From positions 3,472,001 through 3,536,000 of the forward strand of contig JAGTXZ010000018.1 of the NCBI GenBank assembly GCA_018398575.1: DNA of 64,000 bases, read 5' to 3'. How positions within the stretch are numbered: position 1 is the stretch's first letter; each line of letters starts with the position of its first letter. Shown one piece after another: positions 1-11,588 of this stretch. The position numbers and the translations under genes were made by a program. The notes beneath the pieces were generated by a model. That model was not told the DNA's origin and ran no database searches. It saw only the letters and a program-made list of their open reading frames with translations. This DNA comes from Ampelomyces quisqualis (lineage: Eukaryota; Ascomycota; Dothideomycetes; Pleosporales; Phaeosphaeriaceae).

Positions 1-207
1 CGCCTTAAATTAGCTCTAACTTAGTTGCTACTTTAACTATAAATATAAGCCTATTGCATTAGATAAAAGACAAGTTTTCCTTATTCTTCTGTACAAGACC
101 TATAGGTATATAGCCAATCCAGAATCTCTAATACAACACGCACTCCTATATGCCTCTAATACGTATCCAATTCAATCCTAATAGCTGTACCTACCTGCGT
201 TGTTACA
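1..207 (+). mobile_element. LTR of Gypsy family B, truncated by window start
   Basis: This stretch matches the end of the ~300-bp LTRs at 41791-42090 and 48558-48857, in the same orientation (that of the family B coding strand). It finishes with the typical ...CCTACCTGCGTTGTTACA end at 207. Only about two thirds of an LTR is visible, so it could be a solo LTR or either end of an element. The five bases that follow are GCTAG; the partner target site lies outside the window. Confidence 0.85.
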
Positions 208-3078
208 GCTAGGGCCTAGCAGCTTATAGGTTGTAACAATTAATAATCTAAAGTAGTAGCATATAATCTATGCAACTAAAAGAGTAAGCTTATTAAGAAA
301 TTATGCATATATAGTAATATCTAGGCAGAATAGTAGTATAAAAAGTTAAGAACTCTAGTATACTAGCACTAAGTAGAGACACTACACTATAAGATATGTT
401 AATAAGAGATAAGGCTATTATATAAGAATATAAGACAATAGATAATAATAGTATTCTTTATAAGATACTATATACTATACACTTTGCAATATTAGTTGCT
501 AATACTAAGAGAAAATACTTAAACAGAAGATTACTACTATATTAACAGTAAACTTAGCGTTAAAAAGAAGAAACTAATCTTCTTATAAACAAATCTATAG
601 AATATAGAGTAGAATTATTTAGTTAAAAAGACAAATATCTTAAACTAACATTAGAATATATAATAGAAGTAGGCTGCTGTATACTTCTTTGCTAGCTGTA
701 AGCTGCGTACACTATAGAGATCTATTAACTACTATCTACGCTAATAGCATATAGTCTAAGGCGTTAGATACACTAATAGATAATATAGAATTGCAATAGA
801 ACAATATAATGCAAAGAAATAAAAGGCAATAGACAGCTTCTCTTGCTAACAGAACTGTAGACGCGTATAAAATTTCTCTATAATTATATCTAAACTGCTA
901 GACGCTGGCATATAACTTAAACTTTCTAACGTAGCCTTACTACGTGTTTTTACTAAGGCTAGAGTCTTGTAGTTACACTTGTAATACTAAAGAAACAGAT
1001 ATAAACTATTAAATATAATACTATAAATCTAAGACTATAAGAGGTATATATATATTGCTAGCTACCTAGAATAAAGTAATAACTATTTTACAAATATTAT
1101 TATACTATATAGAGCTATAGATATTAGAATAAGCTAGTATATATATAGCTAATAAGAAGACACTATAGTATATATAAGAAACATAAACTTAAATGCTTAA
1201 AACAACCTAGCCTGCGCTAACGCAGATTAACAGAAGAGGTAACCTACTAGCTACGCAGCAAATAATAATAAATAATATAAAAACTGTAATTTACAAAGAA
1301 TACTATATAAGAGACTACTTATACTAGCTGCATATTAGGTAGATAACAACGTACCTTAGGAATATAGCTGCAGACAAAAAAAGAATAGTATAAACTAAGA
1401 TTTATACTTACAAAGTATTATACTAGTAGACTAAGTTAAGCAATCTTACTAATGCAGAAGTAATAAGGCTAATAAGAAATAACATAAATAGTAATACAAA
1501 AGTTAGAGAGAAATACTTCTAAACACTTACTTTATAAGATAATACAACTAGGTATAACCTATAAACAGACGCGTCTATATTACTGTCTTATAGTTATATA
1601 AACTAAGATTATTAGAAGTATTATAGACTAAGAAACTAGACAGTATAGCATAGTACTACTATAAGAGAACCTAGGTTTTAGTATAACCTGTCTACTGTAA
1701 TAGCACTAGTAGGTTTAGCCAAGTTTACTTACTAGACTAAAGAAAGTGCTACTACTATAATATACAAGAGGTAAGTTGCCTATACTATAATATAAAACTC
1801 TAAAAAGTAAGAATTTTACTTGGTGCTATATAGTGCTATATAGTACTGTATAGTGCTGCACTAAGAATAACACGTAGTAAGAGGCGCCTCCTCTTAGAAT
1901 ATACCTTTACTTACTTTAAAGACATAACACAACGCGTTAGCGCTAAGTAAAAGGCTATATAATACTAGGATAAAACCCTACTTACTTTTACTTACACTTA
2001 TAATTTTAACTTACTGCTATAACTATATAATACTGCGTTGCTATAACAAATATACTATAACTACATAATAATAACAATACTGCTATAACGCAAATATATA
2101 TAATTTTCTATATTACGTTTACTATACTACGCTATACATTATAACACTATTACAAGTAAGTATATAATATAAGCATACCTACATACGCTAACTAAGCTAT
2201 AGCTATTCTACTATCCTTATACCTGCCTGCACTATTCTTAACTGTTACGCGTAATATATTGTATAATACGCGCGTTATAGGAACGTAATAACAAGTATAA
2301 GTAGCAGCTACCTTAATTAAATAAGTAGTACATAAGTAATATAAAGATAACAACTACTAACAATGTATTACAGGTTATTATAAGAATAGGCTATAATATT
2401 AATATAGTAGACTAGCGTATATAGGTTAAACAGATAATAGATTTTATCTAATATAAGAATATATATAACAAGATTAAATAGGTATACTTATAGGCTTACT
2501 ACTTAAAGACAATACGCAGCCTAACAATAGATAAAGAGCTTAAGTATACTGCATGCCTTAGACTAACTAATAGTAGTATACTAAGAGAATTCTATAAGGT
2601 AATAGCTAGCGCTATATAGAAGAAGATAATTTTAGAAATTTAAGACTATAGCAACAAAGTTAAAGCTAAATATATAGAAAGATAGCTAACGCTTGTAAAC
2701 TTAGAACTAGAACGCGCGCAGTTAGTATTAGTAGTCTTAAGTTTTTTTATAACTTTAGTAACCTAGCTAATAGGCCTTACTATAATAACAACTAAACTAT
2801 TACTTAACAACGTTAATATCTATATTATAGATAGCGTATATTATTAAACTGCCTAGACCTTTCTACTTTTAAGGCTAATAACAGCTACACGTTAACAGTA
2901 GCTTAAAGACAGTAACTTTAAGATAAAGCTATAATATCTTAAATATAGTACACTTGTTAAACACCTGTTACAACTAAAATTTATAGACTAGTATACAGTT
3001 AGAACTTTAAAGATATTTAACGCGTTAGCACTACGCTTAATTACTAATAATAATAATCTAGCTGTAACTATTAACTTA
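208..3078 (+). pseudogene. RIP-degraded coding-like sequence of an unidentified element
   Basis: This is AT-rich DNA with no intact ORF. On the + strand, extended readings run where almost all interruptions are TAG or TAA, the products expected when RIP hits CAG, CAA or TGG. The stretch around 2500-3080 reads especially smoothly and ends next to the GC-balanced insertion at 3079. I see no LTR pair, no reverse-transcriptase YxDD remnant and no DDE or tyrosine-recombinase motif, so I do not assign a family. It may be part of the same element as 3918-7597, split by the insertion. Confidence 0.4.
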
Positions 3079-3917
3079 TACGTTAGGAAAATACAACGTT
3101 AGCAACATCTGCAACATTGGCGACACTGTTAGAACAGTTAAGTAGACAGTTCTCAACTGTACTCATCTGTCTCTAAGGTCCCCTATTTGTTCTGGCTGCC
3201 TAATTAGACAAAAACGCCCAAATTGATCCACCTGATCCACTGGACCCACCTGCCCCACCCGCGCAATTACGTAATTATTCTAAAAACCTAAATTATAGAG
3301 CTTAATTCCCTCTTTAAAACGCACTATTTAGAATTTTTATAGCTGCTCTAGTTGCTGAGATGCACAGCAGGGAAGTTTGTAACTTTTTAATGTTCTTTGC
3401 CAAGGCCTGTTTTCGCTAAAGCTCTAGCACTTTCACTAGATAATATATTATATTTTTTATAAAAGAAATAGTAACTAAAGTGCAGATTTTACTCTAGAAC
3501 ATTTTATTCTATTATATTATATAGCAGGTGCGTAGATGTGTTGTGTTAAACGTACTTTAAAGTTTTTTTAAAAAAGTTTATAACTTCAACGCGCTATATC
3601 TTAATAACTAGAGCAGCTACAAAAATTCTGAATAGTGCATTTTAAAGAGGGAATTCCACTCTATATTTTGTATTTTTAGATTACTTACGTAATCATGAAA
3701 ATACAGCTATATGTAAAATTGGCGATATTGGCAACTCTGTTAGATCTAGCGACTCTAGCGACTCTGTTAGGTCGCTGTCAGGTTGCTGTTAGGTTGCTAG
3801 CGACTAGAAGTAAGTAGGGCAACTTTGGCAAATTGTCTAGTAGACAGTATTGCTATTAGGCCGCCGCGGGTCGCAGCAATTGGGCCAACTAGAACAATCT
3901 TAAATTTTCCTAACGTA
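3079..3917. mobile_element. GC-balanced insertion bounded by a 14-bp inverted repeat
   Basis: Inside heavily RIP-mutated DNA, this ~840-bp block keeps ordinary base composition, with many CpA dinucleotides and runs such as CCACCTGATCC. Its edges carry a perfect 14-bp inverted repeat: TACGTTAGGAAAAT at 3079-3092 and its complement at 3904-3917. Inside are repeated short units of the type GCGACTCTGTTAG (3718-3810) and the long hairpin described separately. No protein-coding frame is evident. It looks like a later, non-RIPed insertion, but a flanking target duplication is not clear. Confidence 0.45.
3266..3693. mobile_element. MITE-like element with ~125-bp terminal inverted repeats
   Basis: The left arm, about 3266-3390, begins ATTACGTAA and carries the segment AATTCCCTCTTTAAAA. 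It pairs with the right arm, about 3568-3693, over roughly 125 bp with scattered mismatches. The spacer is about 177 bp and AT-rich. A non-coding element of ~428 bp with long terminal inverted repeats fits a miniature inverted-repeat transposable element. Beyond the palindromic TTACGTAA ends no target duplication could be fixed, so the superfamily is open. It is not RIP-saturated, unlike its surroundings. Confidence 0.65.
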
Positions 3918-6900
3918 CGTTAAGATAAGAATCCTTAAGGGCTTGCAATTAAACGCTAGACTCTAGTATAAGATAAAGTTAAGCCTAGTAGTAATATAAC
4001 ATAGAATAGTATATAAATAACAATAGCTAACTATATAATATAGTGCACTTTACTTTAGGTAGTAACAGTAACATTATAAACCTAGTAGGTGCTACTAGAG
4101 ACAAGAGGTAAAGGCGCCTCTACTTAGAGCTTAATAACAACACTAAAGATAATAACTATAAATAATAAAAGATAACAAGAGCGCTAGTAGACCTAGCCTA
4201 TAAATTATTAATAGGACCTAAAGCAAATAGTAGCAAACGCTTTAATAGACAGAGCAGAGGTAAGAAGAAGAAAGATAATAGCCTAAATATACACATTAAG
4301 ACTCTAACTACTAATATTAAGCGCCTAAAGAAGCAGAATAACAGCACTATAAAGAAAGTAGAAAGAAGTAAAGATAAAGATGCTGCGTAAACACAAAATA
4401 ACGTAATATCTACGCTAATTACTACACTTAGATAGAAATGTAAAGGTGCTATAAAAAAACAATAGAGATTACTAGAGAAAGATACTTACTTTAGCAGTAA
4501 AAAAGAATAAGAAGAGTATAATAAAGGTAACAAGAATAAGAATAAAGAGCTCTAGTTAGCAAAACAACTTATGTTAGAAGAAAGGCTACAGCTTTAAGCC
4601 TTACTAAACACAAGGTTAGTGTACTATAAAGAGCCTATAACTATAATTTACGCAACTAATATGTAAGACAAGATAGTAGATAAACTGCAAGCTTAAATTA
4701 AAGTAGTAATAGAACACTACTAAGAGGACAAATAGTAGGCAGTAGCTAACTTCTTTAGATCTTTCTTAAAAGACTTTAAGGATAACGCGCTTATAATGCT
4801 ACATTTATTATAGAAACTAATAGTTCTATTTATAGTATACTAACTAACAAAGGCTTATATACTTTACAAAAAAGAGCTATCTCTAGATAATAGTAGTATA
4901 TTTAGAAACATAATAGGTATAGAAAAATAAGATTAGCTATACTTATAATAATTATTAAGCATACACACTTTAGAAACTAGACTAAAGTGTAAAAAGACTA
5001 ATTAAAGAATAAAACTAGTTAACATAGAGCTAAAAACAACAGTTAAGAACAGTACCTTATAACAGACTAATAGATATTTCTATATGCATACAAAAAAAAC
5101 TCTTTAATACTAGAAGAGCTATAGTTAGTAGTATTTATAGTAAGTAAATAGAGCTGTACACTAGCTATATAGAAGGCTAAAATTATTACTGTAGGCCTTT
5201 GCAAATCTAAATAGTGCAACCTAAAAGACTTCTTTACACTTTATATCTACTTTATAAATAATACCTCTCTATAGAGTATAGGCGCACTAATAGCAGACAA
5301 AGAAATAGAGATAAGAATTAATCTGTAGGTTAAAAAGTACCTTGCAGCGTCTAACTAAAACATTCTACTGCGCAAATTTACAAAGAGTAGTAAGAAGTAT
5401 ATAGAGATAGTTTTATAGTACATCTAAGAATACTATATACTAAAAGTCTACCTAAATGCAACTGCGCACTGTCTAGCACTATCTACTAGCTAATTTATAA
5501 TTATATACAGCTACACAATATTAGTAAAATACGTACTTAATAAATACTAAACTATAAGACTTATAACTATACACAAAATATTATTAAGAGGTAGTAAAGT
5601 AAGCGCAAAAGACACCTTTAATATTTCTAGCTACGTAGTAATATAAGGACGTATTATCTTTAACAAGTTCTATAACTACAAATCTAAGAACACTATTATA
5701 GGTAACTTGTACAAGATATTAGGCTTAGCTATAGTAAAGGGCTAGAACACCTGCTTATCTAAGGCATAAGAAGAAGTTAAAAATAGGCTTAATTCTCTTA
5801 AGTATATAGCACTTGTAGCGTTAAGAGAGAAGATTGCAGTAAGGTTTATACTACGTTAAACTTTAGTTACGCAAGACCTATAGGGCTAGAAGATTTTAGG
5901 CATTAAGAGTAACTTCCTAATGTTCTACTCGCTATACAAAACAGATAACTTCTAATTACTTATAGCTAACGCAATAATAAGATGTAAGATAGTGCTACTA
6001 TAAAAAGAGCTAAACAGCGTAACAGCTAAGAGTATATACGTATTTAACTACGCTAAGATATAGAGTATTATAACATTTCTAATACTAGCTTAGCTTAAGG
6101 CTGCGCTGTTTAAAAGTAAAGAAAGTAAGAAAACTAAGTAGTTTACATTAATGTATATCTAATAGCACTTCTAGTAGCTAAACAAAGAAATATTTACTAA
6201 TAACTTTAACTTACTACTTATATATAGTGCAAAGTACAAGGCAATTAAGCTAGAGGTTAAGAGAACTTATATTAAAACTAGACCTAATTCTTATTAGAGG
6301 AGCTTAGTAGATAATTAAATAGTACTACGTAACGTTTAGGCTAAAATCTTTATTAGCTTATATAAACTATGTGTGTAACTAGTGCTCTAGATAAAGCTTT
6401 AAAAAAAATTTAGCAAAGATATAGTTCTTTTGCTAAGAAGAGAAATACTAAAGTCTAAAATAGACGCTGTGTTAGCAAAATAGAAGGACCTAGACTTAAC
6501 ATTTATTTTAATAGCGTTAATAGCATTTGTAGAAGCTATTATACTAATTAAGGCAAATAAGGTTATAATTGCAAAGCCTTAAGACAAACAGGGCACTTAA
6601 GACTAATTTATGTTTAGAGTATATTAACTAGGCTAGCTAGCAGCTATATGCAAGAGCATTATTCTGTATAACCTAAAAAGTAATCTAGAAACAAAAGTTC
6701 TAAAAAAGCAGAATATAAAGATATTGTTGCGTAGTAGTCTGCAAGGTGTAACAACGCAAGAAGAAGAGATTTAGTAAAACTATAACAAAGAAATTCTTAT
6801 AAAGCTTAAGAGGCTAGTATAAATTAGGTAAATTAAGTAGTAGAACTGTAAAGTATAGTAGACTACTGTATAAAGCTATAGAATAAAAAATACCTTAGTA

Positions 6901-7597
6901 GATACGTAGCCTAGTCTTAGAAATACAAGAATATAAAGAGTATTACAAAAGAAGTATATACGTAAACATAACGCAAAATTAATTTAAAGCGCAAAAATAG
7001 TGTAGATTTATAGTAAAACCTAAACTAAGTAATAGCGCTATTAAAGAAATTGCTGTAGACTTAAATTATAGTTAGGTATAGTTAAAGGTAGGCTGCTAAC
7101 TAGTAACATAGTTGTATAGACAGTGCAAAGCTATATTAAACATAGAAACTATAAACTATTTTGTAAAAGAGTTCTATAAACTAGGCTACTAATAATAGTA
7201 TACTAGGCATTGCTGTTATTACTTAGCACAGTAGAGCATAGTTAAGAACTATCTAGTAGCTAGTAGTATAGTTATGTTAATAGTGTTGCAGATATTACTA
7301 ACTCTAATAACGTTAAATTTTCCTAATAATAGTAGTAACGTTAACAGCACATTAGATAAGCTATTTATTTTAATATTAAATAGATAATTTAGAATAGAGC
7401 TAGAACCTTTAAATAGTAGTAGTCTTAAGAATATTAGGTATTATAGTAAGAGTAATATATTACGTTACGTTTAAAGTACTACCTTACTAAAATTAAGATA
7501 GTTTTCTACTAAACACTAAACAAGACTTTCTTAGACGCTCTAGTAAGCTTAAGCTCCTAGGCAAAATAATTAGCGCAAAAACTCTAGAGTAGAGCTC
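3918..7597 (+). pseudogene. RIP-degraded unidentified element, + strand frames
   Basis: Two long + strand readings stand out, about 4090-5150 and about 5150-6620. In each, almost all stops are TAG/TAA that RIP would create. The first is rich in charged residues (Glu, Lys, Arg); the second alternates Leu/Ile-rich and charged segments like a globular protein. I recognise no catalytic motif: no YxDD, no integrase DDE, no helicase Walker box. The motif TTAAATTTTCCTAA occurs near 3900 and again near 7315 and may mark element ends. The block ends at the solo LTR. Confidence 0.4.
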
Positions 7598-7897
7598 TGT
7601 AACAACGCAGGTAGGTACAGCTATCAGGATCAAATCAGATACGTATCAGAGGCATATAGAAGTGCGTGTTGTATCAGAGATTTTAGATTAGCTATACACC
7701 TATAGGTCTTGTACAGAAGGACAAGGAAAACTTGTCCTCTATCTAATGCAATAGGCTTATATTTATAGTTAAAGTAGCAACTAAGTTAGAGCTAATTTAG
7801 AGCGCTTTTAGTGCTGCCTCTGCTATCTCTTGCATAGTCTGTTACTAAGCCTTTATAGGGTATCAGATATAACATGTGTTTGCATGTGCCTGTTACA
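7598..7897 (-). mobile_element. Solo LTR of Gypsy family B
   Basis: This 300-bp sequence runs TGTAACAACG...CCTGTTACA and is the reverse-complement form of the B LTRs, so it lies opposite to the copies at 41791 and 48558. It is flanked by the perfect 5-bp duplication AGCTC at 7593-7597 and 7898-7902. No internal retrotransposon sequence adjoins it. The simplest reading is insertion of a full element followed by LTR-LTR recombination that left one LTR. It is less RIP-altered than most B LTRs here. Confidence 0.92.
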
Positions 7898-10000
7898 AGC
7901 TCTAGAGTTATTGTTATAGGTTTAGAGTTATTAATTAGCTCTAGAGTTCTAGAGTTTTTTAGCGCTAGAGATTATTTTGCTAGTAGAAGTTAAAGTAAGC
8001 TAGAGGGTCTAAGATACTAAGATAACCTTAACGCTAATATCTCTCTTATTTTCCTCTACTACTACCTACTAACAACCTTACCTACCTATTACCTTATTAA
8101 AGTTAGCTACGCAGCTGCTTTGCAAAGACGTAGATTAACTGCCTCTATAGCCTCTTACCTACTCTACTATACCTTTAGTTCTACTATAAAACACTACCTA
8201 TAATATATATAAGACTATAAGTATAATAGTGTATTATACGCGCGCTATACTTCTCTTACTCTTATACTATACTAAGGCTGTTATTACTTATACGTTGCAA
8301 CTATGTCCTAAGCTTATTACCCTACGTTAAAAGACCTAGCAGCCTAGAGTAACATAGTAATAGGTAAGTAATATTAGCTAAAGTAGAGTCTATACTTTAT
8401 AGGTAACTAAAGATCTTAGTGTTTGTTAGCTCTTACTATATCCTAAGCTCTCTCTACCTATATAGGCGCCTAAAGCTGCTAAGCTATTAAATAGACAAAA
8501 GAAGCGCCTTATAAGAGAGAATAATTAGAGTACTTTAAAAAAAAATTGGCTGGATATATAGGTAGAGATACGCAAGAAGTATAGTCTTAATAATACTATA
8601 GTAAGCTTCTACCTTATAGAGTTACTCTTTTCTACTAGAAACAGGCCTTAACTACTAAAGGCTACGCGTAATAAAGTTGCAAAGCAATCTCTTATACGCG
8701 TAGAATACTAGTTATCTACTAGCTATATCTAGACAAGCTGTCTTATATTAGGTAAGAGACTATAGTAAGTTTATAAAGACCCTTAGCTCTTAATAATAGT
8801 TAAGATATACTTAAATAAGAGTAGTAGAAAGGTTATAGCTACGTTTAATATTAGTGCTATATACTTTTAGCTTATTACACTAGTAAGATTGTTATTAATA
8901 CACTTTAGTAAGAGTATATAAGCTATAATAGACGCTTGGAAATAAGTAAGGTTGTCTATAGTAAGAGTAAGAATAGAGCTATTAAGACTATTAAGATTAG
9001 TGTATAGGTATTTTGCAGAGTAGTAACCTTTATTAGAAACTATCTACTAGCGTTTAGGTATAGAGTAACATAGAGTTTGCGTTAAGGTTATAGGTAATAT
9101 AAAGTAACACGTATTATAGAGTAATGTAGTAAATTATAGTTTGTTAATATACTATCTCTATATTTAGTACTATTATACCAAGAGCTATAAAGTTATAATA
9201 CACTACTCTACACTATGCGTAAGCGCTATAGTAGCTGCGTATAAACTACTACCTAATACTTCTTATTTTATTCCTAGATATTTATAGAGTAGCTTTGCCT
9301 ATAGATAGGATACTCTTATAGTTAAGTATTATAACTCCTAGCAGTAATTAATTACAGATAAAATTTCTATACATAGACAATATTATCTTAATTTTCTCTA
9401 AAAGAAAAGCTAACTATAATCTCTATATCTAGATATTCTATAAGCCTCTAAATATCTTTAAGGCAAATATAAAGTAACTAATTGTTAATATAAACGCAGA
9501 CGTAGACTTAGAATACCTAATATAATACAAACCTATCTTTGTCTTAATATTTACTACGTTTATAGCCTTTGTAATAGGCCTGCTTATATAGTAGGCTCTT
9601 AATTCTATTAAAAGGTAGCGCCTCTATTTCTACGCCTACCTATTTCTTAAGCTAACACACAACTCTTTTAGTATAGAATTATTTATTTAGCTTAAAAGTA
9701 GCTAGCTAGTTATAAGACTTGCACCTCTAGTTATACACAATTGCGCTGTACCTGTTATTATAGTATCCTCTTATCTTAATAGGCACCTTCCTGCTATTCT
9801 AAAACTATTTTTTACAAGAATTGTTATTATATACAAATCTGCCTATAACGTACGTAAGCTACTTGTAGTTAAAGTTGTTATTGTTATTATCTTTGCTAAA
9901 CTATATTAAGGATATTTCTAGAAAGGCTACGTCTGCAACTTTTAGGTAGAGTTCTAGAAACATAAAAAACTCTCTTGTCTTCTGTGTAGCTTTAGAGACA
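7898..10000 (+). pseudogene. RIP-degraded AT-rich sequence with + strand coding-like frames
   Basis: AT-rich DNA lies between the solo LTR and the GC island. Readings on the + strand from about 8290 to 9990 are interrupted mainly by TAG/TAA of the RIP type. The stretch 9380-9990 in particular reads almost continuously in one frame with a plausible protein composition. No known transposase, reverse transcriptase or recombinase motif is recognised. Because the solo LTR carries its own TSD, this DNA is probably the continuation of the element seen at 3918-7597. Confidence 0.35.
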
Positions 10001-10191
10001 TGCTCCCTAGCTAGCTGGCGATGTATAGTAATTATAGGTGGAACTGCTAAGACAAACATTTAAGCAAACTGTTAGAGGAGAGATCGCAAATTAACAGTAG
10101 GGCTCCTTGGCCAGGTGTTGCTTAACGCCCCCTTATTACGTTCTTGATACAACAAAGTGTCTACAGGATCTAGTAGCTAACTAGAGGCGGC

Positions 10192-10590
10192 CTAACAAAA
10201 CCTTCTGTGGTTCTTAAGTGTTTTGTTGCTGCCAAAAGACAAATTGCAATCCTTGCAGTAGAAGGTCTTGTTGTGTACAGGCGAGTATTGTAGGTGCTGT
10301 TCCAGTGCTTCTCTGGTGCCGAAAAGGCAGTCGCAAGTTTGGCAGTGGACTTTCTTGTTATGCACAGGCGAGTCCCGTTCGTGCTAATTGCGTGCTTCCT
10401 TGCTAGCAAAATGACGATTGCAGGGAACACAGTAGTCTCTGGTGTAGACGATTGCAGTCTTCCATTCGTTCAAAATGTAGGTGGAAACACTAGTTATAAC
10501 AGTAAAAGATGTGAATTTGGATGTGTTGAGTCCTTCAATATCGTAGCCTCTATGTTGTGCAACTGCAAACATTCCTTGGTTCAATGACAC
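10192..10590 (-). pseudogene. C2H2 zinc-finger protein relic with premature stop
   Basis: On the minus strand a frame from 10590 to 10192 encodes three tandem C2H2-like units: YCVPCNRHF...H...H, VHCQTCDCLF...H...H and FYCKDCNLSF...H. Each pair is joined by a spacer ending SPVH. The frame is broken by one TAG at 10384-10386, where a CAG (Gln) codon would restore it, and ends at TAG 10192-10194. The third finger lacks its final His. The single C-to-T change is what leakage of RIP from the adjacent AT-rich block would give. A full-length parent is not visible, so the 5' end is unknown. Confidence 0.7.
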
Positions 10591-11033
10591 AGCACTGCAT
10601 AGCGAATGGCAATGCAGGCCGGTTCCACAACAAACCGAAGTATGGGGAGAAAATTGACAACCTGGCCTTTACCGCCCGTATCGGGCGTGTGATGTGGAGC
10701 TTCTGAATTTTCGGTAACCAATTGGACTGAGGTGCGACACACACTTTGAGTCTATCTAACGGAAGCAATTACGGCCAATGGCTGTGTGCGGGGTGCCGAT
10801 TGCGCGGAAGGAAGGGCGAGTACCTACTTACCGTGCCTCTGCCTTGCGTCTTGCGTCTCTGCCTACCCACGCAACGCGCCAACCCCTCCGCCGCGAGATA
10901 GAGGGCTCAGATAACGAAAGCTTGGTGTGGTTGTTGGCGGAAGTTACTGCTCTTTACCTGGGCTATGTTCAGGACATGTCTTGGGAAGCATGGGCGTAGA
11001 AGGCGTCGCGGGTTCGCCTTAGGCAGCACCTTG
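10591..11033. other. GC-balanced DNA without a recognisable gene
   Basis: Only short, overlapping open frames are present on both strands. None has a recognisable motif, a convincing start context or splice signals. Confidence 0.5.
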
Positions 11034-11069
11034 TTGCATCCCTTGCATCCCTTGCATCCCTTGCATCCC
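11034..11069. repeat. 9-bp tandem repeat (TTGCATCCC)4
   Basis: Four perfect copies of TTGCATCCC lie head to tail, followed by a degenerate fifth (TTGCTTTGG). The array lies 45 bp upstream of the Copia remnant and has no visible function. Confidence 0.95.
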
Positions 11070-11113
11070 TTGCTTTGGGTGGCTTGCACATTGCAGGGCT
11101 AGGCGCGTAGCCG

Positions 11114-11588
11114 TTGGAATTGGAATGGCTGGAGACATACACTGTGGTATCCGGCGAAAGTAGTGTACATGGCGCGCCAACTGATGAAGAATTTGCGCAC
11201 GCTGTGGTCTACGTCACCAAGGCAGACATCGACCCCGAGATCCCTCGCACGTTCGCTGAAGCCGTCAACACCACGAACGCCCCCCTCTGGGTGCCGCCTA
11301 TCAACAAGGAATTCCAGGCTCACATTGATAACGGCACATGGGTGATTGAGTACAATCCTCCGCCAAACATCAAGCCTGTGGGCACCCGCTGGGTCTTCGA
11401 CATCAAACGCGATGAAGACGGCGAAGTTAGCAAACGCAAGGCTCGCCTCGTCGCCCAAGGATTCTCACGGCGACTACGCCGTTGAACACGTCCGGTCCGC
11501 CGACAACCTCGCAGACATTGGCACCAAATCGCTACCTCGCCCTACCCTCGATGACCTTCGAGGTCGTATCTGCGCCATCGCGCCATGA
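11114..11588 (+). pseudogene. Ty1/Copia retrotransposon remnant: RT start fused to RNase H end
   Basis: The first part (11114 to about 11467) encodes the N-terminal region of a Copia reverse transcriptase. It shows the DPEIPRTFAEAV and APLWVPPINKEF block, then TRWVFDIKRDEDGE and KARLVAQGFS, all hallmarks of the family. The reading then jumps, in a different frame, to the extreme C-terminus of Copia RNase H: a VEHVRSADNLADIGTKSLPR-type segment ending at TGA 11586-11588. The catalytic RT core and most of RNase H are missing, so this is an internal deletion derivative. Its base composition is normal and it carries no RIP stops, unlike the Gypsy elements. Integrase and LTRs are not seen. Confidence 0.85.

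Noticed and set aside
1..7897. LTRs at 1-207 and 7598-7897 as the two ends of one retrotransposon
   Set aside because: They lie in opposite orientation, and the second has its own matching target duplication.
208..9990. Starship captain (DUF3435 tyrosine recombinase) in the unidentified element
   Set aside because: No recognisable conserved R-H-R-Y context or captain-like motif could be found by eye in the readable frames.
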